Shown in pieces: positions 25,601 through 37,450 of a DNA stretch of 64,000 nucleotides; positions within the stretch are counted from its first letter, which is position 1; every line of letters begins with the position of its first letter. The notes under the pieces were generated by a model. The model searched no databases, was not told the DNA's origin, and worked only from the letters and a program-made list of their open reading frames with translations. Source of the DNA: Terana coerulea (Eukaryota > Basidiomycota > Agaricomycetes > Polyporales > Phanerochaetaceae); NCBI GenBank assembly GCA_024811115.1, contig JAKOGH010001153.1:1-64000 (forward strand), written 5' to 3'. Position numbers and translations under genes: made by a program.

Positions 25601-28600
25601 TGATGACCTTCGCGGAGGCATCGTACTTGACCTCGACCGCCTTGAACTCGGACTTATGCTCGCCATGCGAGCGGGCAGCGCCAAAGAGAGCAACCGAGAC
25701 GGGAAGGCCGTTCTCAGTATCGACGACGACGCGCTGGTTCTTGCGTGGCGCGAAGAGGCGGCGGATGGGGTTGTCAATGTATGCGGTACCCTGGACGATG
25801 ATGGGAGTGATGAGGAGAGCCCTCAGCCAGTCAAGGCGAGGACCCGCAAGGGTCTCGAGCCACAGGGAGGTCTCCGGAAGAGCTTTCCCGATGTTATACA
25901 CGACTTGCTTGTCCTTGATCTCCTGCTGGAGACCGAGCTTGGCGACAGCGGCCTCGGGGAGTGCAACAGGCTTGTTGCCGAGGAAGTCAATCGTAGGGAC
26001 CTTGCTCTCGTCGCCGCCGTAAAGACGGTCGAGCAGCTTCTTGGCGAGCAGGCTGGTGATGTTCCCGAGGAGGTCCTTAATCGGCTCGTCCTTGACGATG
26101 GAGTGCTTGACAGCGACCGGGCCCTGGAGAATGCAGACACGCTGGGGGTCCTGGTCGAACACCGCCTCGATGTCCTCTGCCGCCCAGAGAGAGTCCTGCA
26201 CATGACGCAAACATCAACGAAAGAACAATTCGTCCAATAGACGTAGTAACGCACCTTCTTGAACCAAACCTCGAAGGTGGCATCGAGAATCGGGATGAAC
26301 GGCACAGGCTTCTGGCCAGGGCGCTGCGAGATAGCGAGGAAGTAGGCCTTATCCTCGCTCGCAAGGAGCTGCTCAGTCGCGAGCGGGTACGTCTTGAAGA
26401 ACTCCTCGACGAACGCGTGCGGCTTGTCGAGCGCAGAATACGACTGGAGGATTGATGCCTTCGCGCCGTTGTCGACGCCCGCGAAACGCTCCTCGACGCG
26501 CCGGAGCCAGTCGCCCGTGAGGTTGCGCAGCGAGAGGTCTACCCATCGCTCCTGGTGCGCGACGTACATAAGACGCACGAGCCGGAGGACGACCTCCTCG
26601 TACGTCATGTCCGCGAGGTCCTCGACGACGCGCCCGTCTTTCTTCCACCCGAACCACGGCTTGTTGAAGTCCTTGTTCAGCTTCGCGATGACTTCTGCGC
26701 GACGTTCGGCAAGCCATGCGGCACGCTTCTCCTTCGGCAGCTTGAAGACGGTGTCGTCGAACTCCTTCCAGAGCTTGACGCCGCGGTTGGCAATCTTGTG
26801 GATCGGTTCGCCCAACTCCGAGCGAACAGTGAGGATGCCGCCGGTTTCCTTGGCGTACGTTCCCTCCCACTGGCCGTCCTCAACGCCCTTGGCGGCGACG
26901 ATGAGGTCCTTGACCGAGTCGCTCGTGTGCGCCTCCTTCGCAACCATGACACGGGACGCAAACAGGAAGCCGTCGAAGGGCATAGGCTGGAGGCCGAAGC
27001 GCTCAACAGACCAGTCGCCCGTCAGGTACGGCCAGACATCGTCAGCACCACCGAAGCCAGATCCCGCAATGAGCGAGATGTTGGGGTGTTGGCGGATAGA
27101 GCGGTAGGTAGAAATGATTGGGTGGTGGAAGTCCTCGCACGAATGGTGTCCGCCGGCGCGCCCACCAGTCCATTGGAGGATGATCGGGAAGTCGGGGTTC
27201 GCGCCGGCGATGTTCACGACCTGGCGAATGCCCTCGACGGAACCGGGCTTGAAAGCGACATGCTTGATGCCGGCACCCTTGAGGCCGTCGATGATCTCGG
27301 CCGCCTTCTCGGTGCTGGGGATGCCCGCAGCAACGCAGAAGCCTTCGATGGGCAGGCCCTCGCGGCGCATCTCTTGCCACAGAGGAAGCTGGAAGCCGAA
27401 CTGGCGTTGGTTGATGTACAGGGCGTTGAGTGTGATCCCGACACCGGCGGGAATCTGCGCCTGGATCTCCGCGACCTTTGAGCGCAGAGCGGCTTGGTTG
27501 TAGTGGCCTCCGCCCGCCAACTCGACGTGGTAACCAGCGTTCAGCACAGCGCTGACGAAGCCGGCCTTGACCGTCGAAGGGGTCATGCCAGCGACCATGA
27601 TTGGGGGTTTGCCCAAAAGGCGAGAGAACGGCGTATCGATGTGAAGAGTGCCATCGCTACGCGTCGAAGTCAATAAAGGAAGAGAAACACGCAACTCAAA
27701 AGAACTAACCTAGTCTTCACCAAGCCGGGTGTGAACTTCTTGCTCCACCAGTCCTCCTTCTGAATAGCCTTCCCATCGAAGAACTCGGCAACACCCTTGC
27801 TCTTATCGCCGAGGACGAGTACGCGGACGCCGCGGCCGTCGAGATTGCGAGCAGTCATCGGACCGCACCCGCTAAGCCCACCAGGGCCAAAATCAACAGC
27901 ATGCGTCGCGGTTTCGGGGAAGTTTGTCGCCTTCAGCCAGTGAATCGGCCTCGTGAAGATCAAGTCGCAGAGCGCCTGCGTAAGGGAGCCAGACGTCTCC
28001 CTCAAATCGGTACCTATTTATCTCGTGTTAGAATAAGCGCATACATGGAGACAAAAAGAGACTTACCGTCCTCAGTGTTGTAGACGGGAACACCCAGGTC
28101 GCTAGAAGTCCACAGCTCCTCGCCCGCCAAATCCTCCTCGAACAGCTTCTTCGTCGCGCCTTCGAGGTAGTGGCTATGGTAGGGGACATTGACGACGAGG
28201 AATCGCGTCGTGAAGACAGGCTTCCGCTGCGAGAACGGAATCTTGCTTTGGTCGAGCCCGTTTGGCGCCCGGACCTTGCGCAGACTGGTGACGAGACCAT
28301 ACAGCGAGCGCGGAGGCCCAGTGATAACGAATGCCTTCTGGCCGTTGTGGAGGGAGACGCCAACCTGCGAGTTCTCGGGTAGGTGTGCGTTCGTCTTCTT
28401 GATGTGGCTCTGGAGGTCCTTGAGCAATAGGCCGCCGACGAGCAACATGGGCGTCGGGTGGCCTTCGCCGCCCTCAATAGCGTCCTTGACGATGGACGGC
28501 TCCAGCGCGAGGACGGGGAAGAACTCTGGCCGCGCTTCGCGGAGAAGAACGACCACTTAAGCATCTTGACCGAGTTCTCGTAGAAGGACTCGGGTGTGGT

Positions 28601-29743
28601 CGACGCGGCGATGACAATGGCGGAGCCGAGGCCCTGCGAGTGACCGGTAGCACCTGCGAAGCGTGAGCGAAGCTCGCCTGGGGTCAGGTTAGCTGCACGA
28701 TAGACAACGAGGTACTGCGCCAGCTGGGTAAGGGCGATGAGGGGGTACGAGACCGGGATGGATGCGAGGTACGAGAGAGGTGGCCGAGGTACAGAGCCCG
28801 TGAGCCATGAGAGCACGTCGAGGCCATGCGAGTAGTAGTTGGTGGATTCCCACTTCGACGCGAGTGGAATCAGGACAGTGTTGATCATAGCCGCGACGAA
28901 AGGCGCGACGTAAGGCGTATAAGTGTCGTACAAAGTCTGCAGCTCGTCAAAGTAGACCTCGTTGGTACCCTGCCCTCCGAACAGAGCGTACATGGACGCG
29001 TCGCCCTTCTCAGCGGCCTGTAGCAAGGCCGATGCGGGGGCGCGAGGCACGGAGACCTCCTTGTTCTCCAGCGCAGCGAGCGCGAAGTAGTACGCTGACA
29101 AGACTGTCTTGCGCACATCGGTGTCGAAAACAGCTGCGACTGTGTGTATGTCATTCTCCGAGAGGTAGAGAGACGTAAAGTGCTTGAGCGCGTTCAGCAG
29201 AAGCGCGGTGCGTGCCGTGGAGGATTGGCTCTCTACGTGGAGCTTTTCGGCAACGAATCCAAGGAAGAGGGCGAACAGCTCTACACTCGCTTGGAGCTCG
29301 TTGTCGAGTTGAGCCGTCGTGTCCACGGTGTCTCGTGTGCTACGTTGTGCGGCGAACTGGTCACGGAGGACTTCTGCGACAATCCACTCGTCACCATTGG
29401 CTGGGATGGGGATGGAGACCTAGAAGAGATGCGACATCAGCAAACAATTGACGAGTTCTGTGACTGGGCACGAGGCAAAAGAAAACTGGACGCGCTGGCA
29501 GCCCCTGACCCCGCTTCCCCTCGCTCTGCGAACGACCCGCCCTCTATCAACGATACCCTCCCTGAATACGTGTCCTTCACGTTCGTATATGCCCCGAATC
29601 CCCCATTCTCTCCTCTGCACCTTTCCACTTTCCTGCAGCACGCTCAGACGCCTTGCAAAAGTTTAATTACTCACTGTGATCTGTCCTGAGTGGACGAGGA
29701 TGGGGCGGGTGGTGATGCCCTGGCTTGTGGACGGAGAGGCCAT
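16684..29743 (-). CDS. Fatty-acid synthase, fused beta-alpha single polypeptide
   Basis: Cytosolic type I FAS making palmitate/stearate from acetyl- and malonyl-CoA. The start at 29743 ([16 protein letters not shown]) is followed by an intron of about 250 bp. Domains in order: acetyltransferase (GHSQG, 28.6 kb), enoyl reductase ([13 protein letters not shown], 27.5 kb; GSGFGGADD, 27.0 kb), dehydratase hot-dog ([12 protein letters not shown], 24.5 kb), malonyl/palmitoyl transferase ([14 protein letters not shown], 23.7 kb), fusion junction ([20 protein letters not shown], about 22.8 kb), one ACP (GGKSTMQNE, 22.3 kb), ketoreductase (TGVGKGSIG, 20.8 kb), ketosynthase ([25 protein letters not shown]) and phosphopantetheinyl transferase (GVGVDQ, SLSHSE, to 16684). 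No stop or start separates the beta and alpha halves. Single-base losses near 17463, 17777, 21898, 24083 and 28526 break the frame but conserved protein resumes each time, so they are likely assembly errors. TATA about 80 bp upstream. Confidence 0.93.
18787..18837 (-). other. Intron splitting the ketosynthase active-site Cys codon
   Basis: A 51-bp GTAAGT...TTTCAG intron lies between TG and T of the cysteine codon in GACATALQS. The flanks read PVGA-C-ATALQS when spliced, as in other fungal FAS alpha units. Confidence 0.85.
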
Positions 29744-29820
29744 GGTCGTCGTCTAGAGGGTAGGGTGACGACGTCTAGGACAATCCAGAGATGTGGCGAG
29801 AGGAAAAAATGGCGTGTAGT

Positions 29821-29828
29821 CTTATAAA
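29821..29828 (-). promoter_or_regulatory. TATA box of the fatty-acid synthase gene
   Basis: TTTATAAG on the minus strand, about 80 bp upstream of the ATG at 29743. Confidence 0.5.
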
Positions 29829-31249
29829 GTGGATCCCCCAACCTCGTTCTCCCCAAAGAATCCCAGGAGGCGCCAGTGCCGCCCATAACTTCCCGCTCCA
29901 GAAAAGGCAGGTGCGCGCGGTTAAAGCGTCCCCCGGGCGGCAAGTGCGCGCCTCAGGGACACGATCTCAACTCTCGTCAAAATCAATCTGACTTGCTTCC
30001 CCCGTCACTTTTTCGCAGGCAACTCACGGCATCCTCGTGCATCTCATCACCCAGGCCACGGGTTTGGGGAGGTCACTCTTACGATTCTGGGGCTGACGCA
30101 AGCTGTCCACCGCTAGTCAGGCCGAGGGACTCTCCCCGGCCTGCACACCGCAGCTCTGCCCCCGTATGTTGTGCCGCGCGGTGGGTACAAGCGCTCCGGG
30201 GTAGAACCAGTCGACCAGAGAACCTATTCACCAAGTGCGATAGAAGGCAAGACCATGCAGGTTGCTATATGATTAGTCTCCGTAGCTGACTAATAGACCG
30301 AGGGAGTATAGGATGACAGTCGATCCTGATACTGGTCTCTTAGTCTGCATCAAGACGCGAGCGGTTGTGGGGGTTCGCAATTCGTCCAAATCGGGAAATA
30401 GACGCCCACCGCGGCAGCCAAGCTCTCAGGCTCGTGCTCGCGAGCACCACCCCGCTCCGTCGTGACAAGTACTGAAGACTTTGTGAAGGGCGACAAAAAT
30501 CCATACATGCATATACATGTTACGAAGCTCACCGTACCAGTTCTTTCACCCTGGTTCATAGCGCTCCTTTCGCTGTGCTTACCTCCAGTCACGTTACAGT
30601 CAGGCTGTTGCTTCTGACCACCAGCTGGCAAAGAATACCTTCTGCCCTGGTGCGACAGACTGCAAACCTGTAGATGCTGTTTTTGTGACTTGAAGCTTGT
30701 TCTCAGCACCTCCACTGACAGCTTGACTTAACCAGCAAATTAAACAGATTATTTCACAGTAAATGCATGTACATAGTTTAAGACATCGCACAGAGGCTCT
30801 TGCTTATCCCTTACAAGCATATGAGTCACCAGGAATTTCGATACGCGACCAACGCGCTGTAGCGGCCCTACATACGCGTGGAGGCTGACTGCACGTGATC
30901 CATGTGAGGGCGTCAAGCGAACCCACCGGGCGCTATGTCAAACTGCTCAAGACTACTATATGATGCATGTAATACTTCCGCATGCATCCTGCTGAGTTAC
31001 GTACCAGAAGATTGCTTGATTCACGGATGCGAGCCGACGCATACGCAGGTGGAGAAGTCCTCTGGCTGCATGATTACGTGAGCTAATGCCACTCGAATTC
31101 TCTCGTGTTCGCGCGTCCCTAATACAGTACTATTACATTGAAATCTTCAAAGGTCGTAAGCGAGTATATATCGCGAATCATCTATGTGCGAACTGGCCTG
31201 CACACGTCTCCAAACTTCACGACGCGATTCAGAAGCCGAGCTACTTTCA
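29829..31249. other. Intergenic stretch, no gene recognised
   Basis: Lies between the head of the synthase gene and the 3' end of MYND gene 1. Scattered short frames only (for example 30350-30715 minus); nothing with a domain. Confidence 0.45.
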
Positions 31250-32026
31250 CTACTTGAGCCCTGGTGTTTGCGTGCCGTACACTTTGAAAAACGTAATTGC
31301 AGCCGGCAAATCCTCCATCATAACAGCACTGGCGTATTTGTTCGCAGATTGCCACATATGCGTACGTGCATCTCTGAGTGCCAGTAGACCACCTTTCCAC
31401 ACATGCCCAGGCTTGCCTCTGGTCAGTGCTTGTACACATCGGTTGACCGATGAGCTGTTGATATCGAACTCATCATCGAACCAAATGCTGAGGATTTGTC
31501 CATGACGAAGAGGTTTTCCGTCGTAGTAGCCGTCCAAGTGCATTTCACAAGAGCGTCGAAATCCTCCAGGATTGATGAAAGGATCGAGATTCAAATTTTC
31601 CCATGGCACGGAGTAATTGGCTTCATCATCGCGCACGATGGTATACTCGATCTTCACCATGCGCGGAGCTGTTTCGTTTTCTGGGAGGTAGATGGCGTCG
31701 TAATACCGCTTTCCGGATGGACTTGACTCTAAGGGCGTATTCATAATTCGTGAAGGCAGACCTGCCGTTTCGCTATCTGCCTTAGGGATAGTGGTCGATA
31801 TCTGCTGCACGCTGCCCGGTGCTCGACAGCTGGTCTTGTGGCGTGGCCAGTCCTATTGGGCACGCGCCATGAGCTATGTTGCATTGAGGTACGGAAGTCG
31901 AAAGATATAACTTACTGAGACCAAATGCTCCCTAGAGCAGTAGAATTCCGCCTTGCACCTCGAGCAGCGCAAGAATGTCGCTTTCCCGCAGATGTGGCAA
32001 CTTTTCGCTCCGACACCACTAGTCAT
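31250..32026 (-). CDS. MYND zinc-finger protein 1
   Basis: ATG at 32026 (MTSGVGAKSC). The N-terminal MYND finger reads CHICGKATFLRCSRCKAEFYCSREH; a 63-bp intron (31853-31915) joins VS to DWPRHKTSC, completing the Cys/His set. MYND fingers bind proline-rich partners. The remainder (about 190 residues) has no recognised enzyme motif but is conserved with the neighbouring gene: YDAIYLPENETAPRMVKIEY, a central WENLNLDPF block, and NRCVQALTRGKPGHVWKGG. It is intact, unlike its paralog at 32379-33025, so it is probably the functional member of a tandem pair. No SET domain is present. Confidence 0.75.
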
Positions 32027-32378
32027 GCTTGCGCAAGATAGATGTCGCTGATACCCTTGCTATTACTTAGCTCGCAACAATGTGTGGTTTGCATGATGTT
32101 GACTTACTGTCACTCTTGCTTGTCGTGGTTGAAAAAGACGATATCAAGGATGCGCAGCTAACGTTTGAGCTGTTGTCGTATTAGGTTTGACGGTGACAGG
32201 ACCATGCACCAACTCGGTCACAACTGCATACAACAATGTCGCTGCTCATAAATATTACACATCACCAACAATTTTGAGCCTCGAGTAACTGAGAGATTTA
32301 GGAGCCTCTATACGCACATCTTCGACAGCCTTGTGAGCCACCGATTTACGATCACCGACACAGAATAGCCAGCATACC

Positions 32379-33025
32379 TCACAAACCCTCGTTACCGCCA
32401 CCCGTAGCCTCTAAAAAACTCGACCAGCGGCGCAAGATCCTCCCCAATACCGCGCTCGCCGACTGCCCGAGGACACTCCGCGGCTGCGCTGCCCGGATCG
32501 CGAGGACGTTGCCTGCCCACGCGATACCCGGGCGGCCGCCCGTCAGCGCGTGAATGCACCGAGTTGAGCGGGGCGCCGCCTGGAACGGCGTCGCTGTAGT
32601 ACACCGTGAGCGTGCGCCCCGTGCCGTTCGCCTGTACGTCCGTGTGCGCGCTGCGCGAGCCACGGGCTGAAGTCCAGCCGGTGCACCGGCATGTGCGGCG
32701 GCGCGGCGTCGTACGCGACGCTGTATGCGACGTGGACGACGCGCGGGGAAGTCTCATCCGCGGGGAAGAGGATCGCGTCGAGCGTGGGCGGGGTGGGCAC
32801 TGTGGTACGAGCCAACATGTCTGCAGGCAGACATTCAGTCTTGTGACGAGGCCAGTCCTGTGAGACAGCGGTGAGACGAGGCGGTCTTCTGTGTTGGGAA
32901 GAAAGAGGAAGACGCACTGAGACAATGTGCTCTCTAGAGCAATAAAATGCGATTTTGCATCGCGAGCAACGCAGGAACGTTGGCTGAGCGCAGACAGTAC
33001 AGTCCTTGGCTTCCATGCTATCCAT
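32379..33025 (-). CDS. MYND zinc-finger protein 2 (tandem paralog, two frameshifts)
   Basis: Start at 33025 (MDSMEAKDCTVC) by the TATA at 33084-33091. The finger reads CTVCAQPTFLRCSRCKIAFYCSREH, then an intron, then DWPRHKTEC. The body parallels MYND 1: LDAILFPADETSPRVVHVAY, LDFSPWLA, then RCIHALTGGRPGIAWAGN and a final EATGGGNEGL. The three blocks sit in three frames, so about one base is lost near 32650 and another near 32560. Upstream (33100-33205) a further protein-like block, SVSTTTAFMQMKTEDLQAP, is conserved in the fragment at 39905-40054; the true protein may start there through an extra intron. Either a decaying paralog or a sequence-error case. Confidence 0.55.
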
Positions 33026-33083
33026 GGGTGCAGAGGTTCGCGTCGTTGAGGTTGAGTAGACACAGTTGCCAACGGAACCTACC

Positions 33084-33091
33084 TTTATATA
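33084..33091 (-). promoter_or_regulatory. Possible TATA box of MYND gene 2
   Basis: TATATAAA on the minus strand about 60 bp before the ATG at 33025. It conflicts with the possibility of an upstream coding exon, so it is uncertain. Confidence 0.35.
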
Positions 33092-33099
33092 TGTGCTGG

Positions 33100-35100
33100 C
33101 AATATTGCGCTCCGTCTGCTGCGGAGCTTGGAGGTCTTCGGTTTTCATCTGCATGAAGGCAGTGGTTGTTGACACGGAATTTGATACTTCATCGGCGGAG
33201 TGTTCATGTATCTGAAACGCAGCGTACGGTGCTCACTGATGTCCCTGTTTAGTTTAACATTCCTTGTAAACGCATACTGTAATCGTATTGGATTTAGCTC
33301 TCACCTTGGTCTTCTTTGCACGTACTACTTGGTGGGCCCGCAAGTCCTCCGCAAGATCCTGGACAAAATGAAAAAGCCTGTGCGCTACTTCCATAAGAGG
33401 ATGTGACATGTTGCGGAGGCTTCGCCTCCAAGTTCAGAGTTCAGGACTGGCTGGCGGCTCAGACTACGCCGACATCGGCATCTGGAGCGCCAGCCCAACC
33501 AGTACTCATCTCCTCCTACTTCCCGTGATTCGCCCCTGCCTCAGACGTGGCACAAATTCACACGACACACCCGGAGCGACGATTCCAGAAATCCTAGGAT
33601 ACACTCTGATGAGACTTCAATCATTGTCATGGTCAGCGAACGCACAGCCTGGAGAAACGAGGCACTTACGCTTCCATATATCCGCCTACACGACGTTAAA
33701 TGCGCTGTGTCCAATCAGTTGTAGGTTGGCTATGACTGGAGGTAAGTGTCTATCGTTCATTACTCCAGCGGCGCTCCGACGCCAGTGACGGTCTTCGTGT
33801 AAGATACCGAAGTCCAGCATATGGCCAGGCGCCCAGAAGCAGGAAAGATCGAAATCCTTAGAAAGTTATACACTAGTACAAATATCCGCGTGTCGATTTC
33901 AACTATGAAATGGACGATACTTTCAGTCATGACGCATGAGACACAGACATGAGGAGGCGACGCGCCTCGTAGAATTGTTGCGCCCTGCTTGCGCTCATAT
34001 ATTGCAATATTTCCGAGCGTTGAACTAGTACCCTAGATAACCCGCCACAAGTAGAAAAGCTCAGAAATTTGAGAGTGCCTGATAAGCAAGTCCCACTGGG
34101 TACTTCGATTCCGCGTATGGTATGCCGTGTCGAACCTGTTCAATTCAGTCGGTCAAGGCTATGTGAAGGACTCGGAGATTTCCAACAGGGCTCGCTAACG
34201 TGCGCTGAGTAAAGCCGCAGGCAAGAGCATAGCAATCTAATCATAAAAATCTATGAGCGATCGCAGACGAACGTAACGTTCGAACTCACTGTGCTTACAC
34301 ACAAAAACATGCAAGGTTCTCAACTTGTCGTCTAGTAGCATCGGCGAGAAAGCCCGCCAGATAAACTTTGCGACATCGACGCAGATATATAAACCAGATA
34401 AGACTTCGTCCAGGCTCGCCGCGGGTACGGGTGAGTACTAGCAGGGCCGCCTGACTTTGGTCGTTTTCATCCAGCGAGGCTTCGTCGCCAGAGCAGAAAC
34501 TAAGGAGTACTCGGGAGTCCGGGGGCCTAGTTTGAAGATAAAGCCATAGCGTGCGCCTCCAGCCTTGAAAACGTTGGAAGGGGGGCATCCGAGGTTGCGC
34601 CAACTCCTACCAGCTCCCGTGCCAACCGCACGGCCCGGGGCGGCTTAGAGCATACTAGAATCGAGGACTCGGAGTAGAGGCAAGCGGTCGCACATGTCGT
34701 AGGGGGGCGTGTAAAGGGTTACAATATTGGAAGGTTACGGTTTAGCACTTGGAGCCTGTAGGAGGACGGGGTCTTCGAGTGACGGTGGCAAGAGAGCAGT
34801 TCGAGCGAACGACCTTTGTGGCGTCCGAGCCCTGCCGCAGAGCGATCAAAAATCGATAAGACAACCACGTGACCACATCCGCCTAAGTGTGCGCTTGTGC
34901 GGTGGCGACTCTTACTTTACTCGCCCGTTAAATCTCCCTCTTTCTCTAACCACACATGCAAGGTCTCAAGGCATCCATTCGAACTTCTCAGCCCATAATT
35001 CTATTCCGTAAATGTCTTCTGTAACAAAATGGTTGAAACGAATAACAACGGCTGCCTCATGCATCTACGGAGTCGGCCACAATCTTCAACGCCGAAGCGT
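33100..35100. repeat. Decayed segmental duplicate of 39.9-41.9 kb
   Basis: Three collinear anchors: a MYND 5' block (33105-33200 versus 39930-40025), ComA exon remnants (34200-34600 versus about 40870-41200) and the first exon of phosphoglycerate mutase (35022-35095 versus 41850-41915, both ACAAAATGGTTGAA). Smaller matches lie between them (TTTGTGGCG(T/C)CCG and ATCGATAAGA). Order and approximate spacing are kept. Confidence 0.75.
34200..34600 (-). pseudogene. ComA/HSA32-like pseudogene fragment
   Basis: Nucleotide remnant of the gene at 40123-41276. It aligns over the region coding LSDWGAYVDGIKFAGGAFSLMPEE and upstream exon sequence, with many substitutions and small gaps. An open frame of 102 codons across it (34295-34603) is not the ancestral frame throughout. 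Nothing downstream of the second exon survives. Confidence 0.65.
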
Positions 35101-35206
35101 GTTATGCCTTTACGACGGAAATTGCTGGTTGGATTAACCGGTACCATAATCTTAGAGTACGTTTGCCTGCTTCCGAATTTCCCCCGAAATCTAACAGACT
35201 ATAGCC

Positions 35207-36373
35207 CTAGTCACCACCAGCCCGGATGAGGCGGCTGCCCAGGATGGTTTCCATCCCACCTGTAAGCATGGGGCTCTCCTCCTGCTTCCCATGTGGCTCG
35301 CCAAACATCACGTACTTCTCGTCGTGCCACTCGCGCGCAGTGACCTTCTTGCCACGTGGGTCCTCGTATACGGCCTTGTTCTCGGGGCGGAGGAAGTACG
35401 CGATCGAATAACGGTCCTCCGTTTGCAGACCGCCCACAGGCGGGATAACGCGGTGGAGGCACGAGTAGAGGCGCTTGCCGCTGAGGAAGCGAAGGGAGTC
35501 GCCGACGTTGATCGTCGCATGCCCGTGCGGGCGCGGTTGGATGAAAGCCCAGCTCTCCGTCTCAGGCGACCAGACCTGGAGGCCCCACTGCTCGCTAAAC
35601 AGGAGCGTGATCGAGCCAATGTCGGTGTGCTTGTTGTGCCCGACATGCGCGTCAGACGTGCTCGGCGGGTAGTGCAGCATGACGAGCGTCGTGTGCGTGT
35701 CCTCGCCGTCGCGGTGGAACTGCTCGAGGCGTGTGGATCCACTGAGGCCGAGTGCATCGGACAGGCACTCGAGCAGCGTCTGTGTGATGAACTGCGAGAG
35801 CGAGATGAAGCTATCAAAGAGCTTCTCCTCCTCCTTCACGTCCTCCGGAAGTTTAGCGGATTTATCCACCATCTCCGCACGGGCAACCTGTTGTACGAAG
35901 GTAAGCACTCTGTGTCGGGTACAGCTAGCCAGGCTCAACTGACCTTGAGAGTCTCATAGCAGTCCTTGCTACCTGTCTCGGTGCCGGAGAACGTCCCCAC
36001 AGGCTTGAAGCTAGGCCATTCCGTGAGTCACAAACTCTATGCAAGATGAGGCGAAGTGAACTAACCCATGGGTGTGCGACTTGCGGTCATCCAACATCTT
36101 AGTATCATATGGCTGGGAAAAGTACCGCTCCATGAAGCGGAGCATGCCCTGCTCGTCTGCCAGAATTTGGCGGCCTTGCTCGCTGGTCCTCAAGTCAAGG
36201 TAGAAGAAGCCGTGCGTCACGCAGGTAGCCAAGAGCTTGGCAACCTCGGTACTATCACGCGCGATAAGGCGGGCGAGGTCAATGGTGGCGAGCAGCGCAA
36301 TGGGGACTTGCTTCCCGCCGGGGAAGGCGGGCCATGCGGCGTCGCGGGCGAGGGGAGCTGGGCTGCCAGGCAT
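35207..36373 (-). CDS. 2-oxoglutarate/Fe(II)-dependent dioxygenase (isopenicillin N synthase-like)
   Basis: Non-heme iron oxygenase of the DIOX_N / 2OG-FeII family. The start at 36373 (MPGSPAPLARDAAW) was chosen because the codon opening the longer frame is TTG, not ATG. The N-terminal domain has VPIALLATIDLARL and CVTHGFFYLDL. Two introns join KSHTHG to FKPVGTF and ETLK to VARAEM. The catalytic jelly roll has HTDIGSITLL (HxD iron ligands), CLHRVIPP (second His) and RYSIAYFLRP (RxS, 2-oxoglutarate carboxylate). The C-terminus is LGSRLIRAGGD. Length about 350 is normal. Substrate unknown; members act in secondary metabolism or small-molecule oxidation. Next to an MFS exporter but with no synthase nearby, so a pathway is not supported. 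Confidence 0.87.
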
Positions 36374-37450
36374 GATGTGCGAAGGAATGTTGCGTGGGAG
36401 TGTCAAGCAACTGGTGAGTAGGTTGCAAGGCCATCCGTCGCACTGCGACCTCTTATAATAATGTTCAGACGGCAGGGTTAGGGCTAGCTGGTTGAAAATT
36501 GGCTCGTTAGGAGCGGAGGCATCGGGACCTGTTCGTACGGGGCCTGGGCATCACTGTTACGGAAGCGGCCACATTACGTTCAGCGCGGGTCTTGCAATAT
36601 CCCGGCACGCCGCACCCGCTCACGGTTTCCTACCACAAGTCCGTGCAATAATGCAGTCCATTTTCTTGATGGACTCAGACGCACGCGCTTGGTCTGACCA
36701 TTTTTGTTGTTGTAGGTGGTGAAACTACGTTGGTTTCACAACATGGGTATTTGGTTTCGGCGTCCAAATGGTGAGATATCACTTCCAATGCAACAGGCAT
36801 TCATACTGCACAGGCCCTTTTAACGGCGTTTAAGTATTAACATTAAGGTGGCAAGGGTTTCCTAAACTCCTTGTAATGTCATCATGGGTGTTGCAAGCCA
36901 TTGCTTGTGTCACGCAACTTTCCTTTGGACCTGACCCCTACACGTTTGGAACGGCAATGTAGTGGCATTCGCATCCGGTAGCCAGATTCCGCTGCCGGTG
37001 TGCGTATCGGACCGGAACCAAGTCTGAGCTGTCCAACATCTCTGAGCCAGAGGTCCGACGAGAGGGTCCGAAGGAATGCGGGAGATGTAGTATCCAAGGG
37101 TGAGCAAACCCCGAATAGCAATCGACTCATAGAATTACCGGATACAAGGTCCCGTTGCAGGCAAGCGCTAACGTGACTCGGGCGGTAGTCGGGCGCTTGA
37201 GGTTTCGGGATTCGGGGGTCGGAAGCTTTCGAAGCTTCTCCTCTTCCGCCCGACCGTGGCAAACATACCGTACGACCTCTGCTTCTGCGTGTGGATGATT
37301 ATCAGACTGCGAAGGGGTACCTTATTTGAGTATGATGACTCAAGCAACGTTTGGGCTCTACCTTGGAGTCCCTGAGCATCTCGACTCCTCCGACTCACCG
37401 ATAGCCTTGGTACAACGACAAGTGCGGCTGCGTCAAGAGACAAGTATACA
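36374..37450. other. Intergenic stretch between oxygenase and transporter genes
   Basis: Shared upstream region of two divergent genes. No domain-bearing frame or repeat seen. Confidence 0.45.
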
